A DNA stretch of 24,025 bases, taken from assembly GCA_025201805.1 (NCBI GenBank), contig MU619418.1, positions 21,597-45,621 of the forward strand, in the 5' to 3' direction. This DNA is from Parasitella parasitica. Its lineage: Eukaryota; Mucoromycota; Mucoromycetes; Mucorales; Mucoraceae. Below the pieces are notes generated by a model, which ran no database searches, was not told where the DNA came from, and was given only the letters and a program-made list of their open reading frames with translations. The position numbers were made by a program, and so were the translations under genes. How positions within the stretch are numbered: position 1 is the stretch's first letter; each line of letters begins with the position of its first letter. Below, in pieces: positions 18,701 through 24,025 of this stretch.

Positions 18701-21174
18701 GCCAAACCCATAAACTGCCTCACCTCTTGAACATTGGAGGGAACAGGCCAGTCTTTGATTGCCTTGATCTTGTTAACGGCTGGCTGTATGCCATGTTCAC
18801 ACACTTCAAATCCCAGGAACTCCAGTTTTCTCTGAAAAAATCGACACTTTTTGATGTTCACCACTAGTCCAGCCTCCTTAAATTTGTCCAACACAATTTT
18901 GATATGCTTCTGATGTTCTTCCAATGTCTTGCTATAAATGCAAACGTCATCAAGATAACACAAGGCAAACTTATCAATACATTCATAGCCAAGTAATTTG
19001 TTCATCCAAGCTTGGAAGGTAGGAGGGCTGTTACACAAACCCATTCCTAAGATAGACCATTCAAATTTGCCATACCGAGTGTTCATAGCTGTTTTAGGAA
19101 TATTGCCGTCTGTGATCCGGATTTGGTGGTAGCCACTCTTTAAGTCCAAGCAACTAAAATAAGATGCGCCATCAAGACGGTCCAAACACTCGTCAATCCT
19201 TGGCAATGGACATGTATTACGAACGGTCACCTTGTTGAGAGCACGATAATCAATGCACATGCGCATAGAGCCGTCTTTCTTCCGGACAAAAAGTACAGGC
19301 GATCCCCACGGTGATGTGCTAGGACGTATCAAACCCAGCGACAAAAGCTCATTCAGCTGTTTCTTGAGCTCGTCCAGCTCCAACGGGCTCATTTTATACG
19401 CAGGGCGGTTGATTGGAGAAGCGTTACCGGTGTTTATAACATGTTCCACCTCTTGAGAAGAAGGAATACCAGCTAATTTGTCTTGAAACACCGTAGGATA
19501 TTCATGAGAGAGAGTTTGCTTCCATTCAGAGTCCATGCTCCTAGTGATTTGCACCTCCTTGTTATGATCTTCACACACGTACAAGAGATACACGTCTGCC
19601 TCATTGCGCTTCAAGAGCCTATCAACTTGCTTGGGTGTAATCAAATACTGTTCATAAGTGCCTTGGCGGTCATCGTGGAAGGTAAGTGTATCATTATCCC
19701 AGTTAAATTCAGGCTTATGCTGCTTCAACCAGGACCTTCCTAAAATAATGTCAAATTTTGAATCGTAAACGAAGGACGATACAGCCACCTTGTAGCCCTG
19801 TAAGTTAAGAGCATAATCAATTTTGTCTGTTATCTTGTGCACGGTACCACCAGCGGTTTCTACTTCTCGATCCACCTTGGACCCCAAACCTTTGGCCTGA
19901 TTGGCAATAGATGGCTTGATGTAGCATTCACTAGCGCCACTGTCAACCAAAATCTTGACTGGGATATTGTCAATACCCTCACGAGAATACACGTATCCAG
20001 CATACAAAGGCAAGTCAGAGGATGTTTCAATGGTGGTATTTAACTGATCTAAGTAAGGAACATCACGGGCAAGCTTTGAATCTAACTGTTCAACCATCTG
20101 TTGGTCGCTACCCATCTTTGTTTTCTTGTTATCTAAACAAGGACCGTTTGAATAATGTTCACAGGACTGAGTCAGTTTATTGCGGTCATTATCATTAGTA
20201 GAACTATTATTAGCGTTCTGGTTGGTGTCAGACGACTGCAAAGCATGCAAATCATCCCTTCTTTGCTTATTATTATAGTTCTGGTTTCTCTTGCTGCTAC
20301 CTCTGTTATAGCCATGGTTACCACCACGTCCACGACGACGATTATTGTCCATTTGACGAATAGCATCCAGACGATCAGCACAGGTGCGCTTGAAATGGCC
20401 AGGCCTTCCACAGAAATAGCACAGACAGTTTTCAGCAGAAGCACCTCGGCCACGACTACGTAAAACATCGAGATCCATTGGGTCGTTTGGAGGAGCATTG
20501 CTACTACCACTATCACGATAAGCAGCTGGCTGTTGCTGAGATGGTAAACCATACGAGAATACACTTGCATGAGGCCTAGTTGCAGCATAGTTCAGAGCAT
20601 GATTGAAATATACTTGAAGCGATCTCTTGTCGACAGGATAGTCTCGCAATTGTGCTTGCAGCTCTGTGTCCTTGAGACCCTTTCTAAACTTGTGGCATTG
20701 CTCCTCCTCCGTGATACCAGGCAGCATCATGACTATGTCCATAAAGCTGTCGACGTAATCGCGTACCAAACCAGTCTGTACCAAAGCATCCAAAGCATCT
20801 CTAGCATCATCAGTGCCACTAGTAGGACGAAACTGAGCAATGAGTTTTTCCTTGAGCTCTTTCCAAGTAACAGGTGCTTCTGAGGTACGATACTGTTTGA
20901 GAACACGTAGCCATTCACCAGCACGACCAGAGAGCAAAGTCCCTGCAAACACATATGTTTTGTTATCTGGCCAACCATAAAACTCTTGATGTGTGTCGAT
21001 TGCAGCAACCCAAGTGTCTATAGCTCGAACATCGCGCTCTCCAGTATATGAATCAGGTTGCTTAAGCCGAACGGGCTGGCTATCACCACCTCTTACGTCC
21101 ACATTCAAATTATTCACAGCTTGCAGAACTAGATCCAGTAGCTCCTTGCTTTGATGAAGTGTTTGATCAGTCAT
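15601..21174 (-). CDS. Ty3/gypsy Gag-Pol polyprotein, single frame
   Basis: This 1857-aa frame has no stop or frameshift between Gag and Pol. Residues about 35-205 form the Gag capsid region, and a CCHC zinc knuckle (C-x2-C-x4-H-x4-C) lies at 252-265. The aspartic protease has LVDSGASE near 408-415. The reverse transcriptase has YLDDV near 739. RNase H begins with ETDSSDFG near 888. The integrase has an HHCC zinc domain (about 1108-1148), the D, D, E residues in HMDFVGELP (about 1177), VTDRGANF (about 1238) and SKVERYNG (about 1273), and a GPY module (FKGPYIV, about 1411). After about residue 1480 comes an unusual extension of some 375 residues, rich in Asp, Glu and Ser and ending in a basic patch (VRRFKKRQR). 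No chromodomain or envelope-like membrane segment is evident. The last 45 codons lie in the LTR. The ATG at 21174 follows a 125-nt leader. Confidence 0.96.
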   Translation of the reverse strand: MTDQTLHQSKELLDLVLQAVNNLNVDVRGGDSQPVRLKQPDSYTGERDVRAIDTWVAAIDTHQEFYGWPDNKTYVFAGTLLSGRAGEWLRVLKQYRTSEAPVTWKELKEKLIAQFRPTSGTDDARDALDALVQTGLVRDYVDSFMDIVMMLPGITEEEQCHKFRKGLKDTELQAQLRDYPVDKRSLQVYFNHALNYAATRPHASVFSYGLPSQQQPAAYRDSGSSNAPPNDPMDLDVLRSRGRGASAENCLCYFCGRPGHFKRTCADRLDAIRQMDNNRRRGRGGNHGYNRGSSKRNQNYNNKQRRDDLHALQSSDTNQNANNSSTNDNDRNKLTQSCEHYSNGPCLDNKKTKMGSDQQMVEQLDSKLARDVPYLDQLNTTIETSSDLPLYAGYVYSREGIDNIPVKILVDSGASECYIKPSIANQAKGLGSKVDREVETAGGTVHKITDKIDYALNLQGYKVAVSSFVYDSKFDIILGRSWLKQHKPEFNWDNDTLTFHDDRQGTYEQYLITPKQVDRLLKRNEADVYLLYVCEDHNKEVQITRSMDSEWKQTLSHEYPTVFQDKLAGIPSSQEVEHVINTGNASPINRPAYKMSPLELDELKKQLNELLSLGLIRPSTSPWGSPVLFVRKKDGSMRMCIDYRALNKVTVRNTCPLPRIDECLDRLDGASYFSCLDLKSGYHQIRITDGNIPKTAMNTRYGKFEWSILGMGLCNSPPTFQAWMNKLLGYECIDKFALCYLDDVCIYSKTLEEHQKHIKIVLDKFKEAGLVVNIKKCRFFQRKLEFLGFEVCEHGIQPAVNKIKAIKDWPVPSNVQEVRQFMGLAQHYRRFIRGFAGIAAPLTNLTQGSGPKKRAIEWDATCETSFGQLKRLLTTAPLLALPDMSKPFRIETDSSDFGVGGVLLQPGDGNNKQWHPVAFESKKLSLAEQKLPAQERELIGIVHALRTWRCYIDGCPAGYTVCCDHNPLTYFRTQKKPTPRLIRWISDLEMFSPTIVYKPGKENVVADALSRIGDASSPAKQSLEPQYLYASWDDLPKDLKSDWPLLYLSDAIDTRVKTKSLKDLLKREKANFVIKSNNRLFRIVKPKQQGKLALEVPFVPFAHRADLVSKYHESFGHASIRNMMHMMGKRYWWPHMRSDIEDWIAPCSACQVNGPKLSKHQDVLHPLPIPAGAFERWHMDFVGELPVTRNGNRWLITAVDAATNWAIARAMPEATKEAVAEFIYQDIVTHFGCPVEIVTDRGANFNSGLVNEYVKKLGIHHKLTSAFHPRSNSKVERYNGTVKQMLRKYVQGAIHRWDEFVDAAVWSSRVWVNRTTGYSPYFLVYGREPRLPGDNVIPFIPNESMKDPKTIADITARELSELGQHRAAAQARMNAVSTKDKERWDTAMQFVGYDVGDLVLLTHEGKFGLEPAFKGPYIVTQVFDDYGTYQLETMSGQKLDSLVHRDRLKKAKGLKPDAAWYDPTVSRRAVKEVTTSRSGRVPRQRSLLVPTSSTQRKKYSSNGGIAIIGSALEEGEQEQQKISSSIKLVGASQDAEAQPSSTESIYDIYGSVPFDYEREISASVIDTDEFMSAESEEVVDMNTSGAAVADMNAATEEVVNMSATTEFNDDNATDVIDAYLDNVSALSEDVDIQKNAVIEDENMLQNIVDEYGDISPCLKENDETMEELTEEEREEKSLESVVHGYDDISSADDSSRHDTTDVIMEQQEEEPRQQSGSQGNKTTISCQKDKLDITSDHGNKMMNKSSRSSKELVDFSKMRDNVYPFSPQIMNRRQIEIRSYQETDYTDDEPLPTSDIDLHEDVEGPTSVSKGDNVRKMFSGLVPEAVLQHNANKKRVFRPTVPVRRFKKRQRLQTMVT
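15737..15748 (-). other. Polypurine tract (plus-strand primer)
   Basis: On the minus strand GAAAGGGGATAA abuts the start of the 3' LTR, 11 of 12 bases being purine. This is where plus-strand DNA synthesis is primed in LTR retroelements. Here it lies inside the polyprotein reading frame. Confidence 0.8.
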
Positions 21175-21286
21175 TGAAGTAGCCGCTTCCAGTTCTTATA
21201 AGTTTTCTTGTTCTTGTAATAGTATTCCAGTTCTTTTTCTTGTCACGTTCAATATCTGTTAATATGACTATATATATTGCAACGTA

Positions 21287-21298
21287 CAGATGCTACCA
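21287..21298 (-). other. Primer-binding site, probably for initiator tRNA-Met
   Basis: On the minus strand TGGTAGCATCTG begins one base inside the 5' LTR. TGGTAGC is complementary to the 3' end GCTACCA of eukaryotic initiator tRNA-Met, the usual Ty3/gypsy primer. Whether the remaining bases pair with this organism's initiator tRNA cannot be checked here. Confidence 0.7.
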
Positions 21299-21299
21299 A

Positions 21300-21559
21300 T
21301 GTCAGGTTTCTAATAAATATTAATAGGATATAATTAACTATTTATTAAGTAAAGACAAAGGTGAAGAGCTTTATTGATTTTAAGCGAATACTATTTATAA
21401 TGCGTATGCTAGGGTGACCCAGACTACGTCACCATCGTTTGAAGCCTCTGCCTCTTCTTAAATCGCCGGACCGGCACTGTTGGTCGGAAGACCCGCTTCT
21501 TGTTCGCATTGTGCTGGAGCACTGCCTCCGGCACGAGTCCACTAAACATCTTCCTGACA
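21300..21559 (-). repeat. 5' LTR
   Basis: 260 bp, 258 identical to the 3' LTR. It should hold the promoter and transcription start of the element, whose transcript runs toward lower coordinates. It carries a second, detached copy of the polyprotein's C-terminal codons. Confidence 0.96.
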
Positions 21560-21563
21560 ATTT
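21560..21563. repeat. Target-site duplication of the Ty3/gypsy element (far side)
   Basis: ATTT directly follows the LTR end CCTGACA and matches 15473-15476. Confidence 0.8.
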
Positions 21564-22258
21564 TGATGCAAAAGTATTTTTTGTCTTGTCAACTTACGAT
21601 ATACTACTTCTCAAAAAGGCAACTCATTTTTACGTGATGTTTATGAAGAGTCAAGTAATACGTATTTTTAAATGGTGTTTTGAATGCAGCATGTTTATTC
21701 TGGAGTCTCAAGTGTTCTGAGGTGAAGGTCAATCTAAATTTAGCCTCTTATTTTGGATTATATAATTGTTGCCGATGGCTAAATGTTGAAGTTCATGGTT
21801 ACATTTTGATCTGGGGCATTTATTTTTATTTTGAAATGGAGATTTGACAGTTCGATTTGACAGTTTATGATAGTTTGAATTTTAGAAAGTAGACATGTAG
21901 ATGTAGATAGACATTATGAAATCGTATAAAAACGATCATTTTATTTTTAATAAACCATGTCGAATTTTTCTTTCTTTTACACTTTAGTTACTATTGTTAT
22001 TTTTTCACATTTAACACCAACTACCCTAGATCTTAATTCATTTTCTCGATATACAATTTAAATAGCTCTTACAGTCTCCCTATTTACAAACAAATTTATA
22101 TCACTTTGACTTACCTACTCACTTACGAAGGCAATCATAAAAGAGAACTTGACATTTACCAGGTGCAAGATACAAATATGACTTTTCACTATCTGAATGG
22201 TGTAATGTATTTGGACAGAAATAGTAGCTCATGAAATAATACAATAGGCAATATTATG
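21564..22258. other. Gene-free spacer
   Basis: AT-rich sequence between the retrotransposon and the candidate arm-and-core element. Before the retrotransposon arrived this was the upstream flank of tRNA-Tyr copy 2. I see no gene, RNA or repeat in it. Confidence 0.55.
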
Positions 22259-22296
22259 CAGTGTTTTTCAAATTGTTGCGACTTTCATAAAAAAAA

Positions 22297-22522
22297 ATGA
22301 GACTATTTTTATTTGTTATTGAGACAAACTTATGACTAATTTGACCCAAACAATGATTCGTTTGGGACAGCTAGACTCCTAAGTTGAGACTATTTTCTTG
22401 CAAAATTGAGAAAAAAGTGGGAGAAATTGAGACAAATGAATGGGACAAATTGAGACACCTAGGTAATGTATTTGAGCCACTTGAATTATGAAATTGAGAC
22501 AACCAAAGAAAGAAATTGAGGC
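22297..22522 (+). repeat. Subterminal array, eleven units at about 22-bp spacing
   Basis: The motif TTGAGAC or a close variant (TTGACCC, TTGGGAC, TTGAGCC) starts at 22297, 22319, 22341, 22362, 22384, 22406, 22427, 22450, 22472, 22494 and 22516. Spacings are 22, 22, 21, 22, 22, 21, 23, 22, 22 and 22 bp. Intervening bases are not conserved. Confidence 0.85.
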
Positions 22523-22601
22523 GTCTAACTTGAGAGAATTATGGCCTCCTTTATTTTATATATAATAAGCTCAAGGACTTGTCTCTATTTTCTTTTTTCC
22601 A

Positions 22602-22658
22602 AACACTATGGCCTCGCCGATGTTCTCATGAGAATATTGATGTGCATGAACGGGAACA
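22602..22658 (+). repeat. 57-bp core repeat, copy 2
   Basis: It matches the reverse complement of 1-57 at 55 of 57 positions and contains the perfect 12-bp palindrome TTCTCATGAGAA. On the plus strand it is open in a frame that continues to a stop at about 22697. On the minus strand it is also open in one frame. Confidence 0.85.
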
Positions 22659-22899
22659 TTTTTTAGAGCCAAAAAAAGTGCTTATCGAGCTAGGTTAAGG
22701 CGATAAATGTGCTCATGCGAGAACAAAAATTGAAACATCTTATGATCACGTTTTTATGCTCAAATGAGCACATAAATTACTAGTTTCATAGGCTTAAAAT
22801 TGCGCTCAAAAGGCTTGAAAAAATGTGCTCATGAAGCGAAAATGTGCCCGTACACTCAAAAAAATGTGCTCAAAAAAGTAAAATTTGCGTACAAAAATG

Positions 22900-23848
22900 T
22901 AGCTTTAGCTTTTGTTTATTTCTCAATTTTTGTAGTATGAACCAGTAATTTATTATCGCTTAAATTTTATATCGTCACATACAGTATTGTCTTGATTATG
23001 TAGCCTTTGGTTGACACAGGCAATGATGGAGAACAGTGCAAGATTAACTATTATCCGATTTGAAATTGAAGCAGCTACTGAGGTATTTGCTATATAAAAG
23101 AAAAGCGCGTCAGTAAAATAAATTTTGTTGACGACAATAACAAATAAACACCTACATTGATTGTGAAAAGAGATGATACACTAGATCATATTATAATACT
23201 CGAAAAAAGAAACAAGGAGGCAGCTTGAAAAAAAGTAGCAAGGTTTAGCTTCATAACTTCTAGAATCCAGGGCAAAAATGAGCAACAAACCTCTCATATT
23301 ATCGTACATGTTCAGATACTGGGCACAAAATTACACCTGTAGTATGCCTAAATAATAGAAAAAATCTAATTATAGTGTATATTAATAAAACAAAAGAAGC
23401 AAGCCAAAAAGTACTCAAAACTACCTTGACATTGACACCCAAACGACGTATAATGCAAAAACAATTTTCATACATAGCATCATCTTTAGCTATTGCCTAT
23501 ATTCAGCAGTAAAAGTAGTCAATCATTTAGTTGCAACAAACAATTTAATGCACATAGCAATACCATGCTCTCATATTATCTCTTATATTAAAATGATAGA
23601 AATCGTAAAAAACAGTCCTCAGCGCTTAAAAATGAATCGTAAAAAACAGTCATACTCTTTTAAAAAAAAAATAATAGACGTTTTAACGTCTAACAATTTC
23701 TTTTAAAAAAAAACAAACATCGAACAATCTCTATATTTTTTATTTTCGAACCAATATAAGTGGTATGGAATAGGGGGGGGGGGGGGTTTTTTCGAAAAGC
23801 TAATTCAAAGCAGATTAAACTTTCTTAGATTTCGTAATTTTGATCATA
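22900..23848. other. Gene-free spacer upstream of the partial zinc-knuckle gene
   Basis: AT-rich sequence with no supportable gene. It contains a 14-base G run at 23773-23786 followed by TTTTTTCGA, and presumably the promoter of the gene starting at 23849. Confidence 0.5.
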
Positions 23849-24025
23849 ATGAGTGAAACCAATGTTGTATTTTGTGCCTCATGTAATGAACCAGGACATT
23901 CACGTCGATCTTCACGCCTTTGCAGGCTTAACCCAAACAACGAAACAACAAATGAAGATGTCATAATGGAAGAAGCTCACGGATTGCGATGTGCTTCATG
24001 CAATGAGACAGGGCATCTCAGACGA
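23849..24025 (+). CDS. N-terminus of a tandem zinc-knuckle protein, cut by the window edge
   Basis: From ATG 23849 the frame is open for 59 codons to the end of the window. It has two knuckle-like motifs: CASCNEPGHSRRSSRLC (residues 9-25, C-x2-C-x4-H-x7-C) and CASCNETGHLRR (48-59), cut before its last cysteine. Between them is an acidic linker. Repeated knuckles of this kind with GHxRRSS are, as far as I recall, found at the start of mobile-element proteins such as Helitron/PIF1-type helicases in Mucoromycota, but nothing downstream is visible to test that. A host nucleic-acid-binding protein is the alternative. I chose this start because it is the first ATG in the frame and leaves a compact N-terminus before the first knuckle. 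Confidence 0.6.
   Translation, partial: MSETNVVFCASCNEPGHSRRSSRLCRLNPNNETTNEDVIMEEAHGLRCASCNETGHLRR

Larger units (their letters stand above)
15477..21559 (-). mobile_element. Full-length Ty3/gypsy LTR retrotransposon
   Basis: The element is 6083 bp, with two 260-bp LTRs that begin TGTCAGG and end CCTGACA, a 4-bp ATTT duplication, a primer-binding site beside the 5' LTR (21300-21559) and a purine tract beside the 3' LTR (15477-15736). The domain order protease, reverse transcriptase, RNase H, integrase is that of Ty3/gypsy. The LTRs differ at only 2 of 260 positions, so insertion was recent. The coding frame is intact, so the copy may be autonomous. It is inserted 8-12 nt upstream of tRNA-Tyr copy 2, in the same orientation. 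Confidence 0.96.
22259..22899. mobile_element. Candidate non-autonomous element: repeat arms around a 57-bp core
   Basis: The left limit is placed at CAGTGTTTTTC (22259), which aligns with gaps to the terminus of the element at 217. The right limit near 22899 is only a guess from the end of the right arm. The left arm carries TTGAGAC-type motifs at 22-bp spacing. The right arm carries the inverted-type motif GTGCTCA (22710-22890) with looser spacing. The 57-bp core lies between them. No transposase is visible. The flanks do not give a clean TA duplication, so the boundaries are uncertain and two abutting elements are possible. Confidence 0.45.

Noticed and set aside
20155-20883. Several plus-strand open frames inside the retrotransposon
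   Set aside because: They are antisense to the Gag-coding region, lack domains and follow from its codon composition.
1-22658. A giant 22.7-kb transposon bounded by the 57-bp inverted repeats
   Set aside because: The left copy lies inside an element whose TA-flanked terminus at 217 faces into the window, and the right copy has motif arms on both sides. The content between is housekeeping genes plus separate complete insertions. Two independent insertions in opposite orientation explain the pair better. The left outer flank, which would decide it, is not in the window.

Overview
The window looks like nuclear DNA of an early-diverging filamentous fungus, most probably a Mucoromycota species. 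This is inferred from AT-rich spacers with long homopolymers, many short (47-65 nt) GT-AG introns, an intron-bearing tRNA-Tyr, fungal-type glycogen synthase and a dense load of DNA and LTR transposons. No species is claimed.

Layout. Bases 1-217 are the end of a Tc1/mariner-like element that runs off the left edge. A tRNA-Tyr gene follows at 825-908 (+). A block of four host protein genes lies on the minus strand, all rebuilt here from spliced exons: a COG0523/CobW-type GTPase (1119-2307, 4 exons, 336 aa), glycogen synthase (2427-4820, 6 exons, 704 aa), a Nab2/ZC3H14-like poly(A)-binding CCCH zinc-finger protein (5725-7355, 7 exons including an 18-nt one, 421 aa) and an anion:cation-symporter-type MFS transporter (8468-10002, 2 exons, 493 aa). 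In each model the reading phase closes across every intron and the summed exons are divisible by three. About 3 kb without recognisable genes follows.

From 12963 the window is mostly mobile DNA. A complete 1680-bp Tc1/mariner element (12963-14642) has 69-bp inverted repeats and a TA duplication; its DD34E transposase is broken by a stop exactly where the third catalytic residue should be. A second, identical tRNA-Tyr gene (15381-15464, -) lies 8 nt from the duplicated target site of a young full-length Ty3/gypsy retrotransposon (15477-21559, -; 260-bp LTRs differing at 2 positions) with one uninterrupted 1857-aa Gag-Pol frame. At 22259-22899 is a candidate non-autonomous element built from repeat arms around a 57-bp core, and that core also occurs in inverse orientation at 1-57. 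The right edge cuts a gene beginning with zinc knuckles (23849-24025).

The most unusual signal is architectural. Three DNA-transposon loci (1-217, 12963-14642, 22259-22899) carry long subterminal arrays of a short degenerate motif spaced 21-23 bp apart, about two helical turns. The motif is specific to each element while the spacing is kept. The second striking signal is the Ty3/gypsy insertion just upstream of a Pol III gene, which resembles yeast Ty3 targeting.
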